Part shown: positions 9,949 through 19,190 of the stretch, piece after piece
Layout: every line of letters starts with the position of its first letter
Numbering within the stretch: position 1 is the first letter of the stretch
Assembly: GCA_927441705.1 (NCBI GenBank)
Contig: CAKMKH010000017.1
Span: 24,529-88,528, forward strand
DNA: 64,000 bases
Origin: an uncultured Acholeplasmataceae bacterium
GTDB taxonomy: Bacteria; Bacillota_I; Bacilli_A; Acholeplasmatales; Acholeplasmataceae
Direction: 5' to 3'
The notes under the pieces: model-generated
Databases searched by the model: none
Told to the model about the DNA's origin: nothing
What the model saw: only the letters and a program-made list of their open reading frames with translations
Made by a program: the position numbers and the translations under genes

Positions 9949-10857
9949 CTATTTTTTAAAAACAATATTTACAACTTTAATTTGATTATCTAAAATGTCA
10001 TCATAGGTGACATTTTTTGTTTCTTCATTTGGAAATATTCGACGAGAAAGTTCATCAATTTGTTCTTTTTCGCGTTTTTTCTTTTTAGAAAAAACTTTTG
10101 AGAAGAAAGTCTCTTTTTTTACAGTAGGTTCGAACATATGTTGATGAAACTTATTATCAACCAATAAGAACCCAGAAAAATGATCTCTTATTAATTTTTT
10201 AAATAAACTCACGATATCGGTTTTTCCATACCCAATAAGTTTTGGGTTTAAATCATGATCTGCATCATGGCAAGAAAAAATATAAATTTTCTTCTTTAAC
10301 ACTCGATATGCAGTAGTTGTAGACTCATGATTTGACATAAAATATACTGGATCAAACAACATAAATAAATTTGTTGATTTTATTTTTTTAAATATATATG
10401 CATATGTATTTGCTTTATATCTTTGGCTTGGATACAAAATCAGTTTCTTATTATGTTTGCTTGCATATGTAATCCATGGTTGTAATCTAATTTTTATGTT
10501 TTCAAGTTCTTCCATAACATCGGTAAACTTTGGAAGCCTAATTAAAAGATGGTTAATTTTCAGTAAATTTGAGACTTTTACTAAATACTTAAACTCATCA
10601 TAAGCTTCTTTTGCTTTATTGTCTGAATTAAGATCATAATCCCCAATAAGAGTATCTAATAATACACCTTTTATTTTATAGTCTTTTAACAATTGGTGTA
10701 TTGTTTTAATTTCTTTATCAGTTATCTCTAATACAGGCTTACGGTCATAATATCTTATTGATATAGCATCTATTTGATGTTTTTTAGCAAGCTCTAATTG
10801 TTCTTTAAATGTTAATTTACCATCGTGGTCGAAAAAGCCTGTCAACGTCGCTTTCAT
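9949..10857 (-). CDS. Putative sugar-phosphate isomerase/epimerase-like TIM-barrel protein
   Basis: KATLTGFFDHDGKLTFKEQLELAKKHQIDAISIRYYD..., xylose-isomerase-like barrel pattern; start taken at MKATLTG. Confidence 0.55.
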   Translation of the reverse strand: MKATLTGFFDHDGKLTFKEQLELAKKHQIDAISIRYYDRKPVLEITDKEIKTIHQLLKDYKIKGVLLDTLIGDYDLNSDNKAKEAYDEFKYLVKVSNLLKINHLLIRLPKFTDVMEELENIKIRLQPWITYASKHNKKLILYPSQRYKANTYAYIFKKIKSTNLFMLFDPVYFMSNHESTTTAYRVLKKKIYIFSCHDADHDLNPKLIGYGKTDIVSLFKKLIRDHFSGFLLVDNKFHQHMFEPTVKKETFFSKVFSKKKKREKEQIDELSRRIFPNEETKNVTYDDILDNQIKVVNIVFKK

Positions 10858-11558
10858 GATGCACTTCTCCATTCATACATGATAATCCCTCCGGCAACAC
10901 TAACGTTTAGACTTTCTACGTTTTCTGTCTTTAAAGTGATTATATCATCACATAAATCTTTTACTTCAGGTGTTAGTCCATGACCTTCATTACCTAAAAT
11001 TAATGCTACTTTTTGATCAAATATAGGATTGCCTTTTTCATGGGCATCAGCACCAACAATTTGATATCCTTCATTTTTTAAAGATTCAAGTCTAAAAATG
11101 AGATTAGTTCTTTCAAAATAACAATCAAAAATTGCACCTTTAGATGCTCTAATAACTTTTTCATTGTATAAATCAGCTGATTTATAACTTAAAATTATAT
11201 GTTTAAATCCAAATGCTGCAGCACTTCTAATCAAAGCGCCGACATTATCAGGATCTTGAACATCATCAAGTACTAAAATCTTGTTGCTTTTTAGTGGTGT
11301 GTTTTGTTTTTTACATACTCCGATTTCATCCATGTAAGTTTCAGTTGTTTGAAGTTCATCCATCAATTCTTTAGACACCAAAGTGCCTTCAACTTGATTA
11401 TTTGATGTGATCACTTCAATCAATTGATTTTTTTCTTTTGCTTTTTCAATAAGATGTTTTCCATATACTAAAAACATATCGTTAAAATCACGATATTTTT
11501 TCGTTTTTAGTTTTTTCCATAATTTAAATTGTTTGTTTTGTTTTGATATGATCATCAA
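10854..11558 (-). CDS. SpoU-family RNA 2'-O-methyltransferase (TrmH/RlmB-like)
   Basis: LDDVQDPDNVGALIRSAAAFG, LILGNEGHGL, ESLNVSVAGGIIMYEW. Confidence 0.92.
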   Translation of the reverse strand: MMIISKQNKQFKLWKKLKTKKYRDFNDMFLVYGKHLIEKAKEKNQLIEVITSNNQVEGTLVSKELMDELQTTETYMDEIGVCKKQNTPLKSNKILVLDDVQDPDNVGALIRSAAAFGFKHIILSYKSADLYNEKVIRASKGAIFDCYFERTNLIFRLESLKNEGYQIVGADAHEKGNPIFDQKVALILGNEGHGLTPEVKDLCDDIITLKTENVESLNVSVAGGIIMYEWRSAS

Positions 11559-12826
11559 TTTGAATCAGTCCCTTTTTGTTTGTAGTTATCATACGCTTCT
11601 TTTACAGAAAATCCATATGATGTTAAATCTATCACTGTATCTTCTTTAAGTTCAAATGTCATTATGCCTTCAATTGCTTTTTCAATCATTGTTTCAAAAT
11701 CAAAAGTATTTTCATATTTTTTCGCATAAACTTCCATAGGTTTTGTAACAGGGTTTCTTGGAACATAAATACTGCAACAATCATTGAATGGTTTAATTGA
11801 TAGTTCATAAGAATATATTTGTTTTGCAATATTGATTATATCTTGTTTATCATATGTAATTAGTGGTCTTAAAATCGGCATTTTAGTAACTGCTTCTACA
11901 ACTTGCATACCGTTTAAAGTCTGAGATGCAACTTGACCTACAGATTCACCATTCAATAGTGCAAGAAATTTATTTCTTTTTGCATACCTTTCTGCAATTC
12001 GATACATCATTCTTCTCATCACAGTTATAATATAAGGATCAAAAACATTTTTTAAAATACTTTCATGTATAGCAGCAAATGGTATGATATGGAGTCTAAT
12101 CATTCCGTCTTTTGTAAATGTTGATAATCCTTTTGCTAAATCAACAACTTTTTGAGCACTTTCTAATGGCGTCAAAGGCGTTGATTCAAAATGGATTAGT
12201 TCTACTTCAATCCCCTGTTTCATTGCTAAGTAGCTAGCGACAGGTGAATCAATACCACCACTCATCATCATTAACCCTTTACCACCAGTACCATATGGAA
12301 AACCACCCATACCTTTGATACTTGTTAAGTAGATATAAGTATACTCTTTTCTAAGCTCAATATGCAAAACTTCTTCTGGATTTTTCACATCTACAATTAA
12401 TTTTTTATCTACTTGTGATAAAATCATTGGAGCAACTTTTATACTAATCTCTTGCGAGGTCATCGGAAACTCTTTATTTGCCCTTTTTGTTTCAACCTTA
12501 AATGTTTTGTATTCCTTTTTAATCTCTTGATTCAATACTTCTATAGAAACTCTAACAATATCATCAATATCTAGTTCTGCAAGATAAACGATACTAAACG
12601 AAAAAATGCCAGGAATTTGTTGTAATCTTTTACAAATGACTGCCTCATCTTCAATTTCATATGCAATGTATATGCGATCATGTTCAAATTTAAATTTAAC
12701 TTCTAAATCACTTAATTTATTTTGTACATGAAGTCTAACTCTTTTGATGAAGAAATTAATGTTTTTACCTTTTAACATTAAATCTCCAAATCTAATTAAT
12801 ATTTTTCTTTTCAATCTTATCACCAT
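11555..12826 (-). CDS. thiI: tRNA 4-thiouridine synthetase ThiI
   Basis: KILIRFGDLMLKGKN, THUMP domain, MMSGGIDSPVASYLAMKQG PP-loop, LLNGESVGQVASQTL. Confidence 0.95.
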   Translation of the reverse strand: MVIRLKRKILIRFGDLMLKGKNINFFIKRVRLHVQNKLSDLEVKFKFEHDRIYIAYEIEDEAVICKRLQQIPGIFSFSIVYLAELDIDDIVRVSIEVLNQEIKKEYKTFKVETKRANKEFPMTSQEISIKVAPMILSQVDKKLIVDVKNPEEVLHIELRKEYTYIYLTSIKGMGGFPYGTGGKGLMMMSGGIDSPVASYLAMKQGIEVELIHFESTPLTPLESAQKVVDLAKGLSTFTKDGMIRLHIIPFAAIHESILKNVFDPYIITVMRRMMYRIAERYAKRNKFLALLNGESVGQVASQTLNGMQVVEAVTKMPILRPLITYDKQDIINIAKQIYSYELSIKPFNDCCSIYVPRNPVTKPMEVYAKKYENTFDFETMIEKAIEGIMTFELKEDTVIDLTSYGFSVKEAYDNYKQKGTDSN

Positions 12827-12870
12827 ATATTATTTTAACATATATGTTATAATATGTTAGGTGATTAGTT

Positions 12871-13320
12871 ATGAAAAAACAAGAATATATAGAATTAGCA
12901 AAATCTTTATTAGAAACACAACCAAATCAAATCGCTTTACTTTCAAATGCATCTGCATTTATTAACGACACAGTTGATAACCTTAATTGGGCTGGATTCT
13001 ATCTCTATGATGGAAAAAACTTAACTGTAGGCCCTTTTCAAGGAAAAGTAGCTTGTTCTACCATAGAACTTGGAAAAGGCGTTTGCGGCGAAGCTGCAGC
13101 CAATAGAAAGACGATGGTTGTTGATGATGTGTTAGCACATTCAAATCATATTGCGTGTGACGCGAATTCAAGATCTGAAGTTGTCGTTCCAATTATCATT
13201 AACAACAAGCTTTTTGGCGTTTTAGATGTAGATAGTCCCGTCAATCATAGATTCGATCCTGAGATTGTAGAATTCTTTGAAGCTTTTGTAGATTTACTAA
13301 CAAAATTGATTGACTTTTGA
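12871..13320 (+). CDS. GAF-domain protein, free methionine-(R)-sulfoxide reductase-like
   Basis: NWAGFYLYDGKNLTVGPFQGKVACSTIELGKGVCGEAA...HIACDANSRSEVVVPI; fRMsr cysteine pattern. Stops with TGA. Confidence 0.85.
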   Translation: MKKQEYIELAKSLLETQPNQIALLSNASAFINDTVDNLNWAGFYLYDGKNLTVGPFQGKVACSTIELGKGVCGEAAANRKTMVVDDVLAHSNHIACDANSRSEVVVPIIINNKLFGVLDVDSPVNHRFDPEIVEFFEAFVDLLTKLIDF

Positions 13321-13503
13321 TACCCGTTAGGGTAAAATAAATAGCGTCGGTAAAAAGCAGGCAACTTTTTATGATTTGTGCGATCCCTACCTTTAGGAGC
13401 CCTTAGTAACCATTCTGCTTTATGGTGAAAAGAATATCGGGATACCTCATCATTAAAACATTTGCAATTTTTACCACCACAAAAATAATAGGAGGTAAAA
13501 ATT
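13321..13503 (+). promoter_or_regulatory. Structured 5' leader of rpsD (probable S4 autoregulatory leader)
   Basis: ggtaaaaa (13349-13356) and ggtaaaaa (13494-13501) both complementary to tttttacc (13468-13475); second pairing covers part of the SD aggagg. Confidence 0.55.
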
Positions 13504-14103
13504 ATGTCACGTTTCACTGGTTCAACATGGAAAATTTCACGTCGTTTAGGATATTCAATTTCAGAAACTGGAAAAGAATTGAAAAAACGCCCATACGCAC
13601 CTGGTCAACATGGTCAACGTCGTACTAAATTAAGCGGATACGGTCTACAACTTCAAGAAAAACAAAAAGTTAGATTTACTTATGGCGTATCTGAAAAACA
13701 ATTTAGAAGAACATTTGATGATGCAGCTAAGTTAAGAGGTATTCATGGTGAAAATTTCTTGCGTTTATTGGAATCACGTTTAGACAACGTAGTCTATCGT
13801 TTAGGTTTAGCTAGAACAAGAGCTCAAGCTCGTCAAATAGTTAATCATGGACACATCTTAGTTGATGGTAAAAAAGTAGATATTCCATCTTATCGTATGA
13901 CTCCAGGTCAAAAAATCACTTTGAGAGAAACTTCAAAAGATTTAAAGATCGTAAAAGAAGCTTTAGAAGCTCAATACGCATCTGTTGACTTTGTATCATT
14001 TGATAAAGACACAAATGTTGGTACATTCGCACGTTATCCTGAAAGAAATGAAATTCTTCAAGAAGTTAACGAACAATTAATTGTCGAATTCTACAACAGA
14101 TAA
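13504..14103 (+). CDS. rpsD: 30S ribosomal protein S4
   Basis: [26 protein letters not shown]...[42 protein letters not shown]4 domain. Confidence 0.98.
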   Translation: MSRFTGSTWKISRRLGYSISETGKELKKRPYAPGQHGQRRTKLSGYGLQLQEKQKVRFTYGVSEKQFRRTFDDAAKLRGIHGENFLRLLESRLDNVVYRLGLARTRAQARQIVNHGHILVDGKKVDIPSYRMTPGQKITLRETSKDLKIVKEALEAQYASVDFVSFDKDTNVGTFARYPERNEILQEVNEQLIVEFYNR

Positions 14104-14119
14104 TAAAAAAATCTAAACA

Positions 14120-14150
14120 AAAAGTGACTTGATTTCAAGTCACTTTTTTT
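14120..14150 (+). terminator. rpsD terminator
   Basis: aaaagtgacttga-tt-tcaagtcactttttt. Confidence 0.9.
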
Positions 14151-14151
14151 G

Positions 14152-14628
14152 TTATTCGATTATGTTTAAGTTATTTGTGTTGACAATAAATCTTTGCTTG
14201 TACTGATCTTCAATAACAGCTGTATAATAACTTAAAATTATAACAATCTTATATATCTCATCTTCATCTATTATATTAAGTAATGGAATAAACTCTCTAT
14301 CTTCTTTGTTGCCTTTAAAAAATTCATCTGGTAAAAACTGCTTTTTAGGATCATAATTCTCAAAATCAAAATCAACTACATGATCTAGAGAAATGACTTT
14401 AACCATTTTACCTTTTAAAGCAACTCTCTCATTTTTTATAATTTTTAATAATGCAAAACCAAATCCATTTGATATGAAAAAGAAAACGACGAAAATAATA
14501 ATGTTTGCTTCTATATTATTCATCAAAATAAAACTTAACATGACACCTATAGTAGGTATAGAAGATGCTAATGCGATTAATAATAATTTTTGATTAACCT
14601 TCTTTTTTCTTTGATCTCCTAATAACAT
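14152..14628 (-). CDS. Hypothetical membrane protein with two predicted TM segments
   Basis: LLLIALASSIPTIGVMLSFILM and IIIFVVFFFISNGFGFALL hydrophobic segments. Confidence 0.55.
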   Translation of the reverse strand: MLLGDQRKKKVNQKLLLIALASSIPTIGVMLSFILMNNIEANIIIFVVFFFISNGFGFALLKIIKNERVALKGKMVKVISLDHVVDFDFENYDPKKQFLPDEFFKGNKEDREFIPLLNIIDEDEIYKIVIILSYYTAVIEDQYKQRFIVNTNNLNIIE

Positions 14629-14662
14629 TATTTATGCCTCCTTAATTAGAAGTATTATAGTA

Positions 14663-14694
14663 TAAAAAAATCCATTTAATCAAATGGATTTTTT
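14663..14694 (-). terminator. tpiA operon terminator
   Basis: aaaaaatccattt-aatc-aaatggatttttt. Confidence 0.85.
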
Positions 14695-14698
14695 GATT

Positions 14699-15457
14699 TT
14701 ATTTTACAGCAGCATTTACAAGTGCTAAAAATGACTCTGGGTCTAATGAAGCCCCGCCAACTAAAGCACCATCAATATCTGATTGCGCTAATAGCTCATC
14801 TACGTTATTTGGCTTAACTGAACCACCATAAAGAATTCTGATTTGTTCAGAAATCTCAGCACTATATAACTCAGTTAAAACATTTCTAATAGCCTTAATT
14901 GTATCATTTGCTTGTTCTGGAGTTGCAGTTTTTCCTGTTCCAATTGCCCAAATTGGTTCATATGCTACAACAGTTTTTAATGCTTGTTCAGCATTCATAT
15001 TAAGATATGCTTTAACAACTTGATCTTTTACGATTTGATCAGTCGTCCCTGCTTCTCTAATATCTAATGATTCACCAACACATAATATTGGTGTAATATC
15101 ATTTTTTACAGCTTGTATGACTTTTTTATTTACAGACTCATCAGTTTCATTATAATATGCACGGCGTTCACTATGTCCAATAACAACATATTCAACACCA
15201 TAAGATTTAAGCATACATGCACTGATTTCTCCAGTATATGCGCCTTCATCTAATTCATGCATTGTTTGAGCGCCAATTCTTAGCTCTTCACCCTCGCGTT
15301 TAACTAAATCTCTTAAGAATATAGCAGGTGCACAAATCACTGATTCGACAAGTTCTTTTTCAGGAACTTTCACATTGACTGCATAGATGAATGCTAACGC
15401 ATCATCTTTAGTCTTATACATTTTCCAGTTTCCAGCAATAATAGGTCTTCTTTTCAT
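14699..15457 (-). CDS. tpiA: Triosephosphate isomerase
   Basis: RRPIIAGNWKMYKT, YVVIGHSERR, AYEPIWAIGTGKTAT, LYGGSVKP. Confidence 0.98.
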   Translation of the reverse strand: MKRRPIIAGNWKMYKTKDDALAFIYAVNVKVPEKELVESVICAPAIFLRDLVKREGEELRIGAQTMHELDEGAYTGEISACMLKSYGVEYVVIGHSERRAYYNETDESVNKKVIQAVKNDITPILCVGESLDIREAGTTDQIVKDQVVKAYLNMNAEQALKTVVAYEPIWAIGTGKTATPEQANDTIKAIRNVLTELYSAEISEQIRILYGGSVKPNNVDELLAQSDIDGALVGGASLDPESFLALVNAAVK

Positions 15458-15461
15458 TGAA

Positions 15462-15707
15462 TTAACCTAATATTGAAGAAACATCTTTAATTGCTTCCTC
15501 AGCTCTCGAACCTCTAGCTACTATTTTAACATTTTCGCCATAAGGAACTGCTAAACTCATAAGTGCGAGGATTGACTTTAGGTCAACAACTTTAATACCA
15601 TAGTGTAATTCGATTTCTACTGCATATTTTGATGCAGTTTGTACAACTTTTGCAGCTAGGCTAGCATGCAAACCTGTAGTACTTTTAATTGTAATTTCTT
15701 TTTCCAT
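15462..15707 (-). CDS. HPr-family phosphocarrier-like protein with atypical active-site region
   Basis: EKEITIKSTTGLHASLAAKVVQTASKYAVEIEL...VVDLKSILALMSLAVPYGENVKI; keeps His and regulatory-Ser region, but GLHARPA is replaced by GLHASLA. Confidence 0.88.
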   Translation of the reverse strand: MEKEITIKSTTGLHASLAAKVVQTASKYAVEIELHYGIKVVDLKSILALMSLAVPYGENVKIVARGSRAEEAIKDVSSILG

Positions 15708-15720
15708 AATATTTCTCCTT

Positions 15721-16263
15721 TTAAAACATTGGGGGTGTTGATATCCAGAGCACCTTTGAATGTTGATTACTTAAATTCATTAAATAATGTTCTTTATTTG
15801 CTAAATAATAAAATGTTTCACCTTTTCTTATGATATAACGTTTTTTATTAAGTATCAAAGTAATTTGTCCTTCTAATACATAACCAAACTCTTCACCAGC
15901 ATGAGGATCATCAATTTCTGATTGACCTCCCGGTTCTATATCAATAATGATTGGTTCCATTTCATATTTTAACGCATTTGGCACAATCCAACTAATCATG
16001 TGCTTAAGCGCTTGATTATCTTTTTCATAAAAATCTTCTTTTTTAAAAACAACTGTTTGTTCTTCTTCATTACTAAAAAACTCATGTACATCAGTTCCTA
16101 AAACTTCAAGTATTGCAAATAAAGTTTGCATAGATGGTGATGTTAAATTATTTTCTAGTTGTGAAATATAACCTTTAGTTAATTCTACACGATTTGCGAG
16201 TTCTTCTTGTGTTAGGCTATTGCCTAAGCGAAGTGCTCTTATTTTTTTACCAATATTCATCAT
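15721..16263 (-). CDS. XRE-type HTH regulator with C-terminal cupin domain
   Basis: MNIGKKIRALRLGNSLTQEELANRVELTKGYISQLENNLTSPSMQTLFAIL HTH; HAGEEFGYVLEGQITLILNKKRYIIRKGETFYY cupin. Confidence 0.88.
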   Translation of the reverse strand: MMNIGKKIRALRLGNSLTQEELANRVELTKGYISQLENNLTSPSMQTLFAILEVLGTDVHEFFSNEEEQTVVFKKEDFYEKDNQALKHMISWIVPNALKYEMEPIIIDIEPGGQSEIDDPHAGEEFGYVLEGQITLILNKKRYIIRKGETFYYLANKEHYLMNLSNQHSKVLWISTPPMF

Positions 16264-16264
16264 G

Positions 16265-17461
16265 TTACTTGTTGTCAACGCATTCAATACCTGGTAATAA
16301 TTTGCCTTCTAAATATTCTAAAGATGCTCCACCACCAGTAGATATGTGTGTAAATCCTTCATCAAGTCCAAATTGAATCACTGCAGCTGCAGAATCTCCA
16401 CCACCAATAATCGTAGTTGCTTGATCTTTGATCTCAGTCAATGCTTGAGCAATAGATCTTGTTCCTTCTGCAAATCTTGGAAATTCAAATACACCTAAAG
16501 GTCCGTTCCAAACAACTGTTTTTGCATCTTTTATGATTGATTCAAATTTCTGAATTGTTCTAGGTCCGATATCCATACCCATTTCATCAGCAGGAATTTG
16601 ATTGATTGTACGAACATTCTTTTCACTTTCAGCATTAAATTCTTTTGCAGTAATGACATCATCACCTAAAAGAATTTTACCTTGTGATAATTCAAGTAAT
16701 TCTTTTGCTAAATCAACCTTATCAGTTTCTAATAATGATTGACCAATTTCATATCCCATTGCTTTAAAGAATGTATAAGCCATACCGCCACCAATTAATA
16801 CTTTATCAGCGACTTTAAGTAAGTTTTTAATTACTTCTATTTTATCTGAAACTTTAGCTCCACCAAGTATTGCGACAAAAGGTCTTTCAGGGTTTTCTAA
16901 TGCTCCACCAATAAAATTAATTTCTTTTTCTAATAAGAATCCAGCAACTGTTTGTTTAATATTATTTGCAATTCCTACATTTGAAGCATGTTCGCGATGA
17001 GCAGTCCCAAATGCATCATTTACAAATATATCACCAAGTGATGCCCAGTATTTACCTAATTCAGGATTATTCTTACTTTCTTTTTTGCCGTCTAAGTCTT
17101 CGAAGCGTGTGTTTTCAAACATTAAGATTTCACCATCTTTAAGTTCGTCTACTGCATCTTCTAGAACTTTTCCTCTTGTTACTGGAATAAATTTAACATC
17201 TTTGTTTAAATGTTCGCCTAAACGTTTCGCTACTATATCTAAACTGTTCTTAGCTAAATCTTTTTCTTCTTTAATTCTTCCCAAATGAGAAAATAATATT
17301 GCTCTACCACCTTTTTCTAAAACATACTCGATAGTAGGCAATGCTTGAACGATTCTATTTTCATCACTTATTTCGCCATCTTTTAGAGGGACATTGAAAT
17401 CTACTCTAATTAAGACTTTTTTGCCTTTAAGTTCAACATCTCTAATTGTCATTTTTGCCAT
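16265..17461 (-). CDS. pgk: Phosphoglycerate kinase
   Basis: [53 protein letters not shown]; start with SD ggagg. Confidence 0.98.
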   Translation of the reverse strand: MAKMTIRDVELKGKKVLIRVDFNVPLKDGEISDENRIVQALPTIEYVLEKGGRAILFSHLGRIKEEKDLAKNSLDIVAKRLGEHLNKDVKFIPVTRGKVLEDAVDELKDGEILMFENTRFEDLDGKKESKNNPELGKYWASLGDIFVNDAFGTAHREHASNVGIANNIKQTVAGFLLEKEINFIGGALENPERPFVAILGGAKVSDKIEVIKNLLKVADKVLIGGGMAYTFFKAMGYEIGQSLLETDKVDLAKELLELSQGKILLGDDVITAKEFNAESEKNVRTINQIPADEMGMDIGPRTIQKFESIIKDAKTVVWNGPLGVFEFPRFAEGTRSIAQALTEIKDQATTIIGGGDSAAAVIQFGLDEGFTHISTGGGASLEYLEGKLLPGIECVDNK

Positions 17462-17492
17462 ATAAAATTCCTCCTTATAATTGTTTTTTGTC

Positions 17493-17520
17493 GTGTTATA
17501 AGCCGTTCTTATTATAACAC
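17493..17520. promoter_or_regulatory. Inverted repeat overlapping pgk promoter (candidate operator)
   Basis: gtgttataa-N10-ttataacac; minus strand reads TGtTATAAT (extended -10) inside one arm. Confidence 0.5.
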
Positions 17521-17544
17521 TATTTCTATACATTTTCTATATCA

Positions 17545-17952
17545 TTAACTATGAAAATGCTTTACTTTTACATCTCTGATTCGATTTATGCGTATAATTT
17601 GTGTTTTTAGCGATTGATATGAAATATCAGCTAATAATTTTGTTCCATCAAAAAAGTTAATCAAAACTTGTTCCTTTATAGCTTCATAGTGCTTAATGTA
17701 TGCATAATTGATCCAAACGATATCATATCTACGATGACTTTTCGTAGGTATGAGTTGAATGGTTTCACAAACATATAAAGGAATTTTATATTTTAAGTCC
17801 AATTTATTCCTACATGCTTGTAAATATCCTTGATATGTAAACAAATGTTCTTCACACAAATGTTTAATATAACTTATACTACTCATATTTAAAACCTGAT
17901 TTTTATCATTTTTAAAAAGAATACATCCGTATTTATGATTAGCGATATAATT
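17545..17952 (-). CDS. ComK-family (competence transcription factor-like) protein
   Basis: CETIQLIPTKSHRRYDIVWINYAYIKHYEAIKEQVLINFFDGTKLLADISYQSLKTQIIRINRIR resembles B. subtilis ComK ...LFPTLSSTRPQCGWISHVHVKEFKATEFDDTEVTFSNGKTMELPISYNSFENQVYRTAWL; start taken at MNYIANHKYG. Confidence 0.75.
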   Translation of the reverse strand, partial: NYIANHKYGCILFKNDKNQVLNMSSISYIKHLCEEHLFTYQGYLQACRNKLDLKYKIPLYVCETIQLIPTKSHRRYDIVWINYAYIKHYEAIKEQVLINFFDGTKLLADISYQSLKTQIIRINRIRDVKVKHFHS

Positions 17953-17967
17953 CATATGTTTTTCCTC

Positions 17968-17992
17968 AAAAAAAAAGGCCAAGTGGCCTTTT
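17968..17992 (-). terminator. Terminator after msmK/ugpC-like gene
   Basis: aaaaaggcca-agt-ggcctttt. Confidence 0.75.
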
Positions 17993-17995
17993 AAA

Positions 17996-19102
17996 TTATT
18001 TGTCTTTTAAAACAAGTTCAGTTTCAGGATTGAAGAAATGAGCTTTATTCATGTCAAGTGCTAATTTCATTTCATCACCAATTCTAATGTTAGCTCTTGC
18101 GTTAACAACAGCACAAATATTTGATTCATTAACAGATGTATAAATGTTTGTTTCTGAACCTAATAATTCAGCAACATCGACTTTAATACTTAAAACTGCA
18201 CCAGGATAAGTATCCATAACTACTTTTTCATCATGAATATCTTCTGGTCTGATGCCTAAAACGATATCTTTTTCTAATAAACCATTATCTTTTATTAGTT
18301 GTAATTTATCTTCTGGAACTACAATTGTGTGATCGCCAGCTCTAAAAATTGCATCTTTACCAACTCTACCATTGATAAAGTTCATTGGAGGTGTTCCAAT
18401 AAAGCCTGCTACGAACATATTTTCTGGATGATCATAAATTTCTTTAGGTGCTCCAACTTGCATGATATAACCGTCTTTCATAACAACGATTCTTGAAGCC
18501 ATTGTCATCGCTTCAATTTGGTCATGGGTTACATAAATAGTAGTAGTTTCAATCTTATTATGAAGTTTAATTAATTCACCGCGCATCTGTACACGTAATT
18601 TAGCATCTAAGTTTGATAATGGTTCATCCATTAAGAATACTTTAGCATTACGAACGATTGCTCTACCTAATGCAACACGTTGTCTTTGTCCACCTGATAA
18701 AGCTTTAGGTTTACGTTTTAAATAAGGTGTAAGACCTAAAATATCAGCAGCTTCTTGAACTTTCTCATTAATAACATCTTTAGGCATTTTTCTTAATTTT
18801 AGACCAAAAGCCATGTTATCATAAACAGTCATATGAGGATATAAAGCGTAAGATTGGAATACCATTGCGATATTACGATCTTTTGGTGCTTTATCATTAA
18901 CCATTTCATCATCAATATATAATTCACCTGATGTAATTTCTTCTAATCCAGCAATCATTCTAAGTGTAGTAGATTTACCGCAACCTGATGGTCCAACAAA
19001 TACGATAAACTCTTTGTCTCTAATTTGTAAATTGAAATCAAATACTGCTTGTACACCATTTGGGTATACTTTGTTAATGTCTTTTAATTTTAAAGTAGCC
19101 AT
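17996..19102 (-). CDS. Sugar ABC transporter ATPase, UgpC/MsmK/MalK family
   Basis: [54 protein letters not shown]-terminal TOBE-like domain. Confidence 0.95.
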   Translation of the reverse strand: MATLKLKDINKVYPNGVQAVFDFNLQIRDKEFIVFVGPSGCGKSTTLRMIAGLEEITSGELYIDDEMVNDKAPKDRNIAMVFQSYALYPHMTVYDNMAFGLKLRKMPKDVINEKVQEAADILGLTPYLKRKPKALSGGQRQRVALGRAIVRNAKVFLMDEPLSNLDAKLRVQMRGELIKLHNKIETTTIYVTHDQIEAMTMASRIVVMKDGYIMQVGAPKEIYDHPENMFVAGFIGTPPMNFINGRVGKDAIFRAGDHTIVVPEDKLQLIKDNGLLEKDIVLGIRPEDIHDEKVVMDTYPGAVLSIKVDVAELLGSETNIYTSVNESNICAVVNARANIRIGDEMKLALDMNKAHFFNPETELVLKDK

Positions 19103-19160
19103 CTAATTTACTCCCTTTCATTTTGTTACTCGTATCTATATTATAGCAATCATTTCAATA

Positions 19161-19190
19161 AAAAAAAATGTGCACGATGCACACTTTTTT
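19161..19190 (-). terminator. Terminator at the end of the PucR-like gene
   Basis: aaaaaaaatgtgca-cga-tgcacactttttt. Confidence 0.8.

Noticed and set aside
13245-13628. 90-aa minus ORF and 68-aa plus ORF around the rpsD leader
   Set aside because: They overlap the structured leader and the GAF/rpsD genes in other frames; no homology-like pattern.
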